Assembly (NCBI GenBank): GCA_001600635.1
Contig: BCKL01000001.1
Span: 1,663,216-1,727,215 of the forward strand
Length of the DNA: 64,000 nt
DNA from: Leucosporidium creatinivorum
Taxonomy: Eukaryota > Basidiomycota > Microbotryomycetes > Leucosporidiales > Leucosporidiaceae
Direction of reading: 5' to 3'
Position 1 is the first letter of the stretch, and the number at the start of each line of letters is the position of its first letter. The position numbers and the translations under genes are program-made. This document shows positions 1 through 10,754 of the stretch, piece after piece. The notes under the pieces are model-generated. The model saw nothing but the letters and a program-made list of their open reading frames with translations, was not told the DNA's origin and did not search any database.

Positions 1-501
1 CTGCTCCTGCGCATGCTACGAAGGCTCTGCTCTGGGCCGGGAGGCTCTGCTTCGTTGTCAGTTGTACCACACTATAGCTTGCTGACCCTCTAAGAGCAGC
101 TAAAGGGTGGCTGATGCTCCGCAGACCACAAGTGGGACGGGCGATCGTCTCGGCTTTCGCTTTTCTTGGGCTTGCAGGAGCACTACAGCGCCGAAGGAAA
201 GGCAGGGAGGAGTGGGATGATGCTGAGAGCCCCGCTCACGCTCACACGACCACTGCTAGCTGCTAGGGAGCAGCGGCTCGGCGCCGAACCTCGACTCGAG
301 GGCTCTGGGAGCGGGCGGCGAGGGAGACCGGGGCGGGGTTTATTGGGGAGGCTGGCTGTAGTCTAGTAGGGCCGATGGAATGGCCATTAGCGCATAAGAG
401 TAGGAACTTTCAGCGCTCCCTCTCTTTCCTTCCTACCTCTCACTGCTCCCCTCCTCCTTCTCGCTCTTCTCGCCCTTCGCTCTCGCCTCCCTCCTACCAC
501 C
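1..501. other. 5' gap, no supported gene
   Basis: No reading frame here has splice signals or a recognisable domain. The last roughly 90 bases are pyrimidine-rich (CTCCCTCTCTTTCC type), as expected just upstream of a start codon in this genome, so they probably belong to the leader of the gene starting at 502. Confidence 0.4.
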
Positions 502-1439
502 ATGTTCTCCTCCCTCTTCACCTCGCTCTTGCACTACAGTCTCTCGCTGGTGATGAGCAACGACTATGAGGACGTCAAGCCCCGCGCACAGCGCTACAGC
601 TTCACCACAGCAGAGGAAGAGGTGAGTTCCTTCAAGCTTCAACCGAGTCTGGTACAGTTCGCTGATATCCGCTCTCCCCTCGCACAGTTCTTCGCCACTT
701 TCAACGAGCCCTACAAGACTACATCGCCTCGCCAGCGCCCCTCCACCACTCACGACGAGTTCCGCGCTGCAGAGGACGCCTTCTTCGCTTCTCCTCCCGT
801 CGCCGTCGTCCCTCAAGAGCTCGCCTTGGTCCCNTACAGCAGTCACATCAGCAACAAGAGCACCACCTCGGCTCCCCTCGACATCCCCCGTCCTCCTCTC
901 GCCCTCATCGAGTTCGCCAGCGTCGAGGAGCAGCAGCAATCGCTCGTCTACAGCTCCGATTCGGCCTCCTCCGACCTCATCGACTACAGCTCGGACGATG
1001 ACAGCTCTGCATCCGACTCGGACTCGGACGACGAGGAGGAGGAAGACCCCGTTTCGTCGACCTCTCCTCCCNTCGCTCCTGCTCGCCTTGTCGCTCGCGC
1101 TTTCCCAGCAACAGCAGCAGTTCGTCACTCGAGGATGCACCACTTCTTCGCCAACTTTTCATCAGTCGGATTGAGGCTCAATACCAGTCGTCGTGCTCGT
1201 CGGAGGACTCGTTCGAAGAGGAGGAAGAGCTGAGCGAGGGGGACCTGTTCGGCGATGATGAGTCGGAGGATGAGGAGGAGCGGGGAGGGATGGAGCGGCC
1301 GGGATCGAGGTGCGGATGGTACGGTGAGGATGATGAAGAAGATGTCTACTCGTTGGACGAGGAAGAGGAGCCCTACAGGCCGATGGAGAGGTGCCAGTCG
1401 AGGTTGGGATTCTACGCCGAGGACGAGGAGGAGGCCTGA
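502..1439 (+). CDS. Ser/acidic-rich protein of unknown function, frame broken at an ambiguous base
   Basis: I do not recognise this protein. It starts at ATG 502, or possibly at the in-frame ATG 553. A 66-base intron (622-687, GTGAGT...CACAG) keeps the frame. The first half is Ser/Pro-rich and runs into an acidic stretch of Asp/Ser/Glu. After the ambiguous base at 1072 the sensible frame changes by one: the old frame becomes basic and low-complexity to 1233, while the new one gives another long acidic stretch ending with TGA at 1437-1439. A single miscalled or missing base at 1072 explains this better than a real mutation. A second ambiguous base (834) leaves its codon as proline. Two acidic blocks and no membrane segment suggest a nuclear or regulatory protein, but that is only a guess. 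Confidence 0.45.
834..834. other. ambiguous base N
   Basis: An N lies in a CCN codon, so proline is read whatever the base. Similar Ns occur at 1072 and 3699, all inside predicted exons of the first 4 kb, pointing to a locally poor assembly. Confidence 0.95.
1072..1072. other. ambiguous base N at an apparent frameshift
   Basis: The reading frame of the surrounding gene switches exactly around this N. A one-base assembly error here would restore an open acidic C-terminus to 1439. Confidence 0.7.
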
Positions 1440-1539
1440 AGGAGGAGTTTGGATAGCTTAGCCTAGTGTTAATTGTCGTTAGGAGTCATCTGTTGTCATC
1501 ACTATAACTTATATGCCATCTCTTGGTCCGAGCTCGCCC

Positions 1540-2449
1540 CCTCCCGAAGCTTCACTTTGACAAGAACACTTACGCTCCTCAGCCTCGCTTCAGCAAGGGC
1601 GAGTTCGTCAAGGTGAGACGAGCGAGCGAGGAAGGCGCGGGCAACGAGGGACCAGGGGCGAGCTGACACCTCCTCTGCTTCCGTACAGCTGCATGTCTCG
1701 ACCCTCTGCCCGCAGGAGGGAGCGCACAAGATCGACGACCCTCGCTACTCGATTGCGAAGGGCCACCCCGGCTCGGAAACCACCCTCCTCATGTGAGTCG
1801 CTGAGCGCTCATTCAACTCTCAGGTCCAGCTCGGCTGACTGTTTGCTTTGCCCGTAGGACTCACTTCGACCCCAAGACCCTCATCTGCACGTTCAAGGCG
1901 CCCAAGGACGAGGGCGACATGCTCAAGGTTGTGCCCCACACGATTTCCGTCAACGAGGAGGGCGAGGAGTTCTCAGACGTTGCCATTTGCTTCTCTCTGG
2001 TCTCGAGCGCTTGGTTCCGCCCCGCGACGGAGAACAAGCAGAGCATCTACGGCCTCGAGCTCGCCGGACGTCCCGAGCGCTTCCCTCTCTGTGGAGCGGC
2101 GGGCTTCTACCCCGAGGTGGTTGGACCCAAGGATATAAAGAAGAAGATGGGAAGGGTTGAGGCGGAGAACAAGAAGCTCAGGAATGGATGGATCGGCTGT
2201 GAGTGGCCGTACTCGAGTCTTCGCCGAGGGCGCGCCGAGCGGCTCGCTAACCCGCTCCCCTCTCTCACAATAGCCTGGCACACCTACCGCATGGAGGGCA
2301 AGCCTCCCAAAGGCTCGGGCATGCTCGCTCGGGTGGATGTGCTGCTCGTCATGCACGAGGTCAAGATTCCCCTCATCGACTTGTTCTGCCCGAGGGCGAC
2401 GAGCGCCGAGAAGGGCTATTATAGCGATATGTACGACGACGATGAGTGA
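1540..2449 (+). CDS. paralogue of the F-box-type gene at 3664-4835, 5' end missing
   Basis: Exons at about 1540-1612, 1689-1792, 1858-2198 and 2274-2449 match, position by position and with the same intron phases, the gene at 3664-4835. Shared blocks include DDPRY, STL/KTL-CTFKAP, VSSAWFRP, IYGLEL-GRPERFPL, GFxPE, and near the end IDLFCPR followed by EK. The C-terminus ends in Asp/Glu after YYSDMY. The exon encoding the F-box-like part in the paralogue has no counterpart here: upstream of about 1540 the frame meets a TAA and has no ATG. A possible acceptor (CCGAAG) precedes the first matched exon, but no suitable upstream donor exon was found. It is either a 5'-truncated copy or a gene whose first exon was lost in assembly. 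The function of the shared C-terminal domain is unknown. Confidence 0.5.
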
Positions 2450-2784
2450 GAAAGCGTGAGCAGCTGATCCTTTCTTTCTGACCGCGGACGCTCACTAGAC
2501 CATCCGCAGGCCTCGAATTGTCTGCTCGGAGAAGAAGGAGCTCGGCGCTGGCTTCACGAGGGAGGGAGAGAAAACTGATAACCTCGTCTGATGGCTTCGG
2601 AATTCAGCTTGATACTCTACAATCGTCGCTCAGAGTCAACAGAATTGAAGAGAACTGAAGCTGCTTGTCAATGCGTCGGTTAGCCTCGACTTTAGTAGGG
2701 AATTAGAGATTTGAAAGGGCTCAATCGGGAGAAGGGGCCCGCCCGCGCTGCTCTCTCCCTTCCTCTCTCTCCTCACCGTTCAAG
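2450..2784. other. intergenic stretch
   Basis: This lies between the F-box-type paralogue and the septin fragment. A GTGAGC...GACC...CCGCAG pattern at about 2455-2510 could be an intron in the 3' untranslated region. The last 80 bases are CT-rich and look like a promoter/leader for the fragment that follows. Confidence 0.35.
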
Positions 2785-3054
2785 ATGACTGAAGTGCAGC
2801 AGCCCCTCGTGCAGAGCGAGACTACCCGCCTGAACAGCTAGTGAGTGGCCTCTGCACCTCATTACGCCTCCAAACTAATCGCGCGCCTTACTCAACTCAG
2901 CGTCGGCTTCGACACCATCACGAAGCAAATAGAGCATAAGCTGCGAGTCCACCCCGAGCGGCCCAGCGACGCGCCGAGCGAGCTCGGCGATGACAAGCGA
3001 AGGAGCTGGAGGCGTGCTTCGCCACCCAGTCGGTCGACGATAGGCTATTTGTGA
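2785..3054 (+). pseudogene. 5' fragment of a septin gene (Cdc10/Sep3-like N-terminus)
   Basis: ATG 2785 opens a short exon (2785-2840). A GTGAGT...CTCAG intron (2841-2900) joins it to an exon encoding YVGFDTITKQIEHKL, the conserved start of fungal septins just before the GTPase P-loop region. Homology stops abruptly near base 2943. The following residues are unrelated and the frame ends at 3054, about 69 codons in all instead of the usual 300-400. There is no P-loop (GxxxxGKS), G3 or G4 motif. The preserved start codon, intron and CT-rich leader show that this is a DNA-level copy of the first two exons of a septin gene rather than a processed transcript. A chimeric short peptide might still be made; there is no evidence for it. 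Confidence 0.65.
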
Positions 3055-3663
3055 AAAAGAGTAGTCTCAGAGTAACCCTGAGAGACGCTCGCCTCGAGTT
3101 ATGTCGGTCTCGCGCAGAAAGAACGACTTTCAGCCAACACCGAGCATTGTTCAGAAGAACTTGCGCTTCTGTGATGCTGTTGCGAAGCTCTACGGCGGCT
3201 TGATCCACCTGGGCGCTCACAGACCCCTTAGTTAATGATCTCGAGGTACTCAAGGCAAGGGGAAGAGCGGCAGAGAGATTGGCTCGGACTGCTTCCTCTC
3301 GGTCGAAGCCATGCTGCATCAAATCAGCTTCTAGAGCTCTCTTGGCTCATGCGATAAGCCTGAAGCATTGTGATTGAGTGCAGTATCGCCCAAAAACCTC
3401 TCAACCATCTGTATCTCGACAAGGAAGATGGCGGTAGACGAAGACAAGGGGGAAAGGAGGAGGCGCTGCTGTTTCAAAGTGCGGCTTGCGGAGTTGCTAC
3501 AGCTTTGGAAGACCTGAAGGATGCTGTTCGAGCAGTAGCGCCCTACAGAGCAGCAGTGATACACTCCCTCGGCGAGAGAAGGGCGCTCAGCTTCTCCGCT
3601 TTGCAGCTCTCCTTCCTCCCACTCACTCGTTGCTCAGCTCGCTTCTCGTTTCGTTCGCTCAGG
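3055..3663. other. intergenic stretch upstream of the F-box-type gene
   Basis: Open frames occur on both strands but none has a recognisable domain. The frame of the downstream gene stays open upstream to 3370; I treat that part as leader, because the bases before ATG 3664 are CT-rich and the F-box homology begins after it. Confidence 0.35.
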
Positions 3664-4835
3664 ATGACTTCCACCTTCTTCTCGGAGCCTTTTGCTCANC
3701 TACACGACGACGTCTTCGCCTTCCTCGCTGCTAGTCCTACCATCCACGCCGCTCTCCCTCTCCTGGGCGTCAACCGCTACTGGAGGAAGCTCACCATCCG
3801 CAAGCTCGTCAAGGAGTTCAGCAGGACGAAGTTGATGAATTGGAGCCTCGAAAAAGACGGAGATGGGGACAGCTACAGCCCCGAGAGTACGTTCAGCGAG
3901 GGGGAGTACATCAAGGTGAGCGCTCGCTGCCCTTGCTGGCCGAAGAAATAAGCTGAGGCTCGGAGCCTATACAGGTACATCTTTCCAACATCTGGGAGTA
4001 TGGCGCTGCAGAATCAGACGACCCTCGCTACCACCTGACGCACCAGGCCGGTTGGAACGAGATCACTCTCTTGCTGTTCGTCCGCTCCCGTTCTTGCATC
4101 CTTTCAAGCTCGGTCGTTGAACGTACACTCTTTATCAGCGTCGACTTTGATCCCTCCACCCTCCTCTGTACCTTCAAAGCTCCAACCTGGGACGACGAGT
4201 CGGCCTCCCTCCATGTCATCCCCTACGGCCTCGCCGTCGACGAGCACGGCGATCAGGTATCCGACCTGGTTAAAGAATTCGGTATCGTCTCTTCGGCATG
4301 GTTCCGACCCACGACAGAGGAGCAGAACCCCGACTCGATTTATGGGCTGGAGCTCGGCGGTCGGCCCGAGCGCTTTCCTTTGATGGCCAATAGAGGAGCG
4401 GGCTTCTCTCCCGAGATTGCGGATATGGAGAACTATAGGAAGAGCGATGGGTGTGTGAGGGTCTTTGACTTGCGGCTGAGCAACGGCTGGGTCGCTTGTG
4501 AGTTGGGTTTTCCGAGGCTTCGGAGCTTGCGCCGAGCTGACCACGTCCTCGCTCTACAGCGTGGCACACCCTTCGAGAAGAGGGCAGTCCTTACGGCGGG
4601 AACGAATTTGCCAGCGTCGAGCTCTGCTTCCACTCCCTTGAGGTGCCCCTCATCGACCTCTTTTGCCCGCGCAAGACGGCCGCCGAGAAAGACTACCACG
4701 AACTTGGGATCACTTGGGTGACATGTGACGGTACGCTCATCTCGCTCTCTCTTGAACCTCTGCCTGAGATCATCGCTGACCACTCGCACTCTCTCAGGCG
4801 GCGCAGAGCTGGGCTCAGCCGAGAATGAGGATTGA
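3664..4835 (+). CDS. F-box-type protein with an uncharacterised C-terminal domain
   Basis: Five exons: 3664-3915, 3975-4075, 4139-4497, 4560-4730, 4798-4835; 306 residues. Residues about 12-45 (LHDDVFAFL...PLLGVNRYWRKL) resemble a degenerate F-box, the Skp1-binding helix set of SCF ubiquitin ligases. The rest is a domain I cannot name, with DDPRY, VSSAWFRP, SIYGLEL-GRPERFPL, GWVA and a C-terminal IDLFCPRKTAAEKDY block. The second intron starts GTTCGT, a donor used repeatedly in this genome. An N at 3699 falls in the first exon. The 5'-truncated paralogue 1.2 kb upstream shares exon phases, so the two arose by tandem duplication. If the F-box is real, the C-terminal domain would be the substrate-binding part; that is inference. 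Confidence 0.6.
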
Positions 4836-5060
4836 GTCAAGGGCGAGCCGCAACGGAGCGTAGCTTTGCGTCATATAGCAGTGTGACCAGTCGCAGCGAA
4901 TGCGAGGAAGGCGCGAAGCTTCCCGCAGCTCGAGCGTCTGCCGCCTCCGCCATCGCCGAGCTCTTGTCTCCCCTCTCCTCCCGCTCGCTCGCTCTCTCCT
5001 CCCGAAATGACACTAAAGCAAGCCACCTCTCAATATTCTCAACACCGCCTCAATATTACT

Positions 5061-7577
5061 TTACTCGCTAGGATCCCACTTGCCAAACGCCTTCTTGAAG
5101 CTCTGGGTGTCGGCCTTCTCCTCCGCATCAGTCTGGGTGCAGGCTTTCCAGTCGGCGCGCTCGGGCGTGGCGAGGAGGGAGGCGAGGGTGGTTCTATCAC
5201 GGTTCGGGTCTCTTCGTCAGCTTGCGAGAGCGGGAGAGAAAGAGCAAGAGAGAAAGAAGAGAAGGGACTGACCGGCCGAACCCAAGATCATACCGCTGCC
5301 CCTTCTCGACGACAGCGCAAAGGACCTTCCCATCCGGCAGGTCGATGCGCCAGTAATCGTCGACGAGGGTGCCGGCTTTGCTCGATTCGAGGAGCGAGGC
5401 GAGCACGGAAGGGTCGGAGGAGAAGGTGAGCCCGGATTTGGCGCCCGCGTCGATAAAGTGCTGCGAGGCGAGGGGGGAGAGGTGCCGCGGGAGGGGGACG
5501 ACCTGTTCGTTGACGTCGCGCGTGTTAGCTTCCTTCTTCTTCTTCTCCTCACCACGGCCGCCGAGCCCGGGAGAAAAGTTAAGGAAGGAAGAACCGAACC
5601 CCACCTGAACATGCGCATGCCCTCCCTTTCCGCCCAACCTGCCCAGTTCAAACGCCACCAAATCGGCCCCAAAGCCATCATAACACTTCCTCAGCGCCTC
5701 CTTGTAGCTCTCCACTTCGGCGAGGATGGGCCCGGAAGCTTCAGAGGGGATGGAGAGGAGGGTGGGGTAGTGGGCGATCTGTTGCGTGTCACACACCATC
5801 AGCTTCTCGTCTCGGCAGGGGCAAAGAGAATGAAGGGAGGGAGGAGAGAGAAGGAAGAAACGCACAGGAATGATCAAAACGTGACCACCGCCGGGGACGG
5901 GGGAGCCCTCGCTCGGTTGTTCGCCCGAGGAGCTGGTGACGCAGAGCTGGCCTTTGGGGAGGGTGAGGTACGTCTCGGACCCGATGGAGGCGATGAGATG
6001 CTTGGTTACTCGGGGGTTGGAGAGGCAGAACCAGCATTCGTCGGCTGTGGAGAGTTTCGGTCGGATCGAGAGGGTCAGTGGGGGGTCGGCGGCGAGACGC
6101 AGGCGCGAGAGGCGAGGGAGAGGGAGAGAGAGAGAGAGGAGAGGAAAACGCACGCTGAAGAGGCCTCCTTGCCGCTGCTGCTCCAGGACCACGAGCCGCA
6201 CGCTCCGCCTCGCGCTGAGCATCTCGTTCGGCCTTCTCGGGACATTCTTGGATCCAGTGGCCCTTCTGCTCGCAAATGTTGCAGATGTAGTGGTCGCTGT
6301 TGAGAGTCATCGGGGTCGTTAGCGATGTTTCCGCACCGAGATGAGATGAGGCAAGAGAGACACGAACGGCGGTGGTCCTCCCGCTCCTTTTCCCTTCTTC
6401 CTCTCCCCACCGCCCTGTCCTCCAAAGATGTAGTTGGGCACTCCATACTCGTTCACATCGCTCGTGGTATCGAGGGATCCGGCTGCACGCTTCATGCCCC
6501 TCGGTCCTCTTCCTCCTCCAGCCGAAGCTCCAGCGGCCGAGATGATCGAGTTGTAAGGCGAGGGAGTGAGGTTCGCGGGAGGAGGACCGGAGGGAGCGGC
6601 AGAGGGAGTGATGGAGAAGGCGTAGAACCACTGTTGTTGTATCATCCAACCGTCAGCTTAGCGCAGAGCGACAAGAAGGGAAAAAGAACAGCAAGACCCA
6701 CCCTCTCCTTCTCCTTATTCCCCATCTCGCCCAAGCTAATGGCTCTACAAATCCCCCCACCCTCACTCTTATTCCACTCGAACGGTTCCCTCTCCCAGAA
6801 GGCTCCTAGTCCGCCGATGAAAGCATACTTGGGTCGCGCGAGCTTGATGATTTGATCAAGCTCGGGGGAGGAGTTGGAGCTGGAAGTCGGTGGGGCGGGC
6901 TTGGTGGAGAGGAGAGGGAGCGAGGAGGGGAGAGTGTGAGTGAGGAGGATGTCGGGTGTGAGGAGGGGGCGAGGGGGGAGGGAGGAGTTGGGTGGGGGTG
7001 GGGTGAGGGAGGAGAGGAAGGTGATGATCGAGTGGGAAGTGAAGTGGGGGAGGCTGAGAGGGTCCAGCTGTAGACGAGTAGAGTGAGGGATGATTAGCAG
7101 ATGATGCTGTAGCAGAGTAGCCCGAGAGAAGGCAAACGGACCGAGCCATCGTCGTTGAAGAGGGCGGCGTCGTAGTTGCCTCCAAAAGTGCCGATGCGCA
7201 GGCCGGAAGCGAGGGTGAGGATCCCCGTCTTGCCTGTAGTATGGTACGAGTGATGAGATGTTGTACCCCGCTGCGAGACGAGCACAGGACTGACCTAGAA
7301 CCGACAAGTTGTGACAGATCTCCTCCCCACTGGCGACTTTGGCTCTGATCTTGTCGGGGAGAGCTCCAGCTACAGCGACATAGACTTGCACAGGCACTTT
7401 GATCTGCCCTGCCAATAGTTGAGCGAGTTCCAAGTCGTCGTTGTCGGTAGTAGAGAACAAGTCTTGAGCGAGGATCAAGTCGAAGGAGTGTTTGGTTTGG
7501 AGCGAGGTGAGTTTGGTAAAGTAGGCAGAGAGGGAAGGTGCTGGTCCTGTCACGAGCACTTTGAGAGGGGAGGCCAT
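5061..7577 (-). CDS. CWF19L1: CWF19-like protein 1 (Drn1/CwfJ family), spliceosome and debranching factor
   Basis: Nine exons on the minus strand: 7577-7295, 7233-7142, 7067-6702, 6630-6368, 6296-6154, 6044-5866, 5778-5605, 5502-5273, 5211-5061; 626 residues. The N-terminus (KVLVTGPAPSL, FDLILAQDLF) is the metallophosphatase-like domain of the family. ARPKYAF and GEMGNKEKERW-FYAFSI mark its end. Residues about 337-350 form a CCHC zinc knuckle (C-x2-C-x4-H-x4-C). The CwfJ C-terminal domain 1 follows, with DECWFCLSNP and HVLIIP then HYPTL, then the HIT-like HAHVQV, and the closing ADW...F-K-F region of domain 2. In yeast, Drn1 binds the lariat debranching enzyme and the late spliceosome, so a nuclear role in intron turnover is expected. 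The gene is divergent from RPA70, with a 362-base shared upstream region. Confidence 0.88.
6117..6143. repeat. GA-rich microsatellite in a CWF19L1 intron
   Basis: A run of GAGAGG/GAGA units lies within the intron between exons 5 and 6 of the gene on the opposite strand, so it reads as a CT-rich polypyrimidine tract there. Confidence 0.7.
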
Positions 7578-7939
7578 CTTGATGTGCTGCAGAAAGCCGA
7601 GCGGGATGAGGCGGGAGGGAGAGGGAGAGGGAGAGAGCTGAGAGCTGAGAGAGGTCGAAGAGGTCGTTTAGAGGGAACAAAGCTGTAGGCTGGTAGAGCT
7701 GAACAGAGAGCTACAATAGAGCTGGGCAGTATTTACTCTACCGTATTACAGCTGAAATGAGACGGCCCCTCTCTTTGACGCGACTCTGGATCTGGGCAGT
7801 ATTTACTCTACCGTATTACAGCTGAAATGAGACGGCCCCTCTCTTTGACGCGACTCTGGATCTGAACAGAGACGCGACTTGCTCGCTCTCCCTTTCTCCC
7901 CTCTCTTCTCGCTACTTTGACTACTCGACTACAGGGAAG
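7578..7939. promoter_or_regulatory. divergent promoter of CWF19L1 and RPA70
   Basis: The 362 bases between the two start codons contain a perfect 70-base tandem duplication and three copies of GACGCGAC at 7777-7784, 7847-7854 and 7871-7878. The ACGCG core resembles the MluI cell-cycle box (ACGCGT) that drives G1/S genes, including RFA1, in budding yeast. The similarity to a known element is established knowledge; its use here is inference. The 30 bases before ATG 7940 are CT-rich. Confidence 0.45.
7724..7863. repeat. 70-base perfect tandem duplication
   Basis: Units 7724-7793 and 7794-7863 are identical. Each carries one TTTGACGCGACTC element, so the duplication doubles that motif upstream of RPA70. 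Confidence 0.95.
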
Positions 7940-10754
7940 ATGGCAGAGCAGCAAGATTTCGATACTACCCTCTCCACTGGCGCTATCAGGTAGGCTTACA
8001 CCTCTCCCTTACAGCTCACTCTTGGACGCGCTTGGAGAGCTGACTTGACTTGCGTGTGCTCCCTCTCGCTCTCTCTGTCTGTAGGGCCATGTACGACGGC
8101 GGAGACGATGACCCCATCGCTATTGAACCTACTCTCCAAGTACTCTCGGTCAAAAAGGTCAACCCTACTGGCAACTCGACAGTAGACAGGTATCGGTAAC
8201 TAGCCTCTCATCTCTCTCATCTCTAAAGACTACTCCTACTCTGTTACTGCACTCTGTAGCATGGTAGACAGCTGCAAGTGTATCTCTTCTAAGCACACTA
8301 CTGACTTACCTCTCTCCCACTTTTACACCAACAGCCTAATCGTCTCTGATGGAGAGCACTTTGCCCAAGCCATGCTCGCCACTCAACTCAACGGCCTCCT
8401 CGCTACCGACCCCCCTTCCATCGAAAAGAACACCGTCATCAAACTCAACACTTACGCCTGCAACGTCGTACAGAACCGTCGGTAGGTCCTTTCACCTTCA
8501 CTGTCGAGACGCGTCCGACTACGCGTCGTCGGCGACTTAGCTTAGCTGACTCTTGCTCTCCTCGATTGCACCCCTTCGCTCCTACTCTGCTATAGCATCA
8601 TCATCTGCCTCTCACTCGAACCCATCGCCCACGTCGCCGAGAAGATTGGTCAACCGCAAACGATCGACCCTGGCCCATCGGGCGGAGCGGCTGCTGGAGG
8701 AGGAGACGTCGCGATGAAGGACGTCAAGCCCGATGTTAAGCCCGCTCCTGTCGCGGCTGCTCCGGCCCCTGCGGCGGGAAGGGGTGGAAGCAATGCGAGT
8801 AGTACGAGCGCGGCCAAGAAGCAGCAGCCGGGGAGGGGAGGGGCCAAGGGAGGCGCGCCCATTTACCCGATTGAGGGACTGAGTCCTTACCAGAACAAGT
8901 GAGTTTGGAGCGGAAGTGTGTACGGCGGTTCAAGGAGTGGGTGGAGAGCAGAAGGAGCGCGCCGAGACGACCGAGAGCTGACCGAGCTTCCCTGCATCCT
9001 CCTCACTCTCCCTCGCTCGCTTCGCTCCTTTACTACACAGGTGGACCATCAAGGCTCGCGTCACCGTCAAGTCGGACATTCGTCACTGGTCCAACGCCAA
9101 GGGCGACGGCAAGCTCTTCAGTGTCAACCTCCTCGACGATACCGTTCGTTCTCTCGCTTCCCTCTCTTCTCCTCTCCTCATCTGACCCTCCCGCCCTCTC
9201 ACTCCCACTACTCGCCCATCACACATCACCACAGGGAGAGATCAAGGCTACGGGCTTCAACGATGCATGCGAGAACCTCTACCCGCTGTTCGAGGAGGGC
9301 AAGGTGTACTACATCTCCAAGGCGCGCGTCAACATTGCCAAGAAGCAGTTCTCCAACCTGAGCTCCGAGTACGAGATCATGTTTGAGAAGGATACGGACG
9401 TGCAGCTGGTGAGTTTGGTCGTCCTCGCTCGGCGTTGAGACGAGGGAAGGGCAGGAGCTGATCAGAGGGCGTTTGCACAGTGCGAGGACCAAGACGCGGC
9501 GCCGCAGATCAAGTACAACTTTATCGAGCTGGGCAACCTCGGGTCGCAGGAGAAGGACGCTACGGTCGACGTCCTCGGCATCGTCAAGGACAACGGCGAC
9601 CTCTCGGAAATCACGGCCAAGGCGACGCAGAAGCAGATCAAGAAGCGCGAGTTGACCATTGTCGATCGGTCGGGATATAGTGTCAGGGTGACGCTGTGGG
9701 GGAGGAGCGCTGAGACGTGGCAGGAGAGCGATAATGGCGTGTTTGCGTTCAAGGGGGCGAAGGTGGGAGACTTTGGAGGCAGGACGTTGAGTATGGGGGG
9801 ACAGAGTACTATGACGGCGGATCCGGATATTGCTGAGGCGCATGATTTGAGGGGATGGTGAGTTTTAAGCGATGCGCTGGTGCTCGGCGAGGGCGAGGAG
9901 CTGACCTCTGTCCCTTCTCTCACTCCTCGCCTCCTCCACCTCATCACTACACCGTCCTCCCATCTCCTCGGCTCAACTCTGCATCAGGTTCGACACCGAA
10001 GGCAACGCCCAGTCCTTCCAATCCTACTCCAACACGATGACCACGGGCGGCGCGGCAACGTTCAAGAAGGACGAGTTCCGCACCTTCGAGGACGTCACGG
10101 CGGACGACACGGTCGGTATGGGGGAGAAGCCCGACTTCTTCTCGTCGAGGGCGACCATCACGTTCGTCAAGGGGGATAACCTCAGCTACCCCGCTTGCCC
10201 GACCGAAAAGTGCAACAAGAAGATGAGTCAGGAGGGCAACGATGAGTGGAGGTGTGAGAAGTGTAGTCAGACGTACCCGGCGCCCGAGTACCGGTGAGTT
10301 CTAGGAGCGCTTGAGGTGGTTGAGGAGCCTTCGCCGAACCAGAGCTGACCTCTCTCCTCCTCCCCTCCGTTCTCACCGCCCTTCCTCTATTTCCCTCCAC
10401 CTCCCTCCGCCAATCTCCATCATCTCCGACCCTCACTCAACCAGCTACATCCTCTCCCTCTGCGTCAACGACTTCACCTCGCAAATCTGGATCTCGGGCT
10501 TCAACGAGATGGGCCTCCAAATCCTCGGCAAGTCGGCCGACGAGATGCAAAAACTCAAGGAGGACGAGGACCCCCAGTTCCAGCAAACGCTCAACAAGGC
10601 CATGGGCCAGACGTACAACTTCAACATTCGCGCCAAGGCCGATACGTACCAGGATCAGACCAAGGTTCGGTTCCATATTCAAAAAGCGGCCAAGGTGAAT
10701 TATGCAGAGGCGGCGAGGCAGATGTTGGAGACGTTGGAGCAGTGGGGCGTTTGA
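7940..10754 (+). CDS. RFA1: replication protein A large subunit (RPA70)
   Basis: Nine exons: 7940-7989, 8085-8195, 8335-8481, 8596-8898, 9041-9143, 9235-9408, 9481-9857, 9988-10293, 10445-10754; 626 residues, the usual length. The order is an N-terminal OB domain (ending RIIICLSLE), a Pro/Ala/Gly-rich linker, DBD-A (WTIKARVTVKSDIRHW, LFSVNLLD), DBD-B (ELTIVDRSGYSVRVTLWG), and DBD-C with a zinc ribbon of four cysteines (CPTEKC, then C-x2-C). It ends in the trimerisation helix. RPA binds single-stranded DNA in replication, repair and recombination in the nucleus. The start ATG follows a CT-rich leader and gives the conserved acidic N-terminus. The third intron boundary (8196-8334) spans an unusually long 139 bases. 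Confidence 0.95.

Noticed and set aside
433-1143. 236-codon open frame antisense to the Ser/acidic gene
   Set aside because: Its composition mirrors the acidic coding strand (Glu/Asp codons read backwards). There are no splice signals on that strand.
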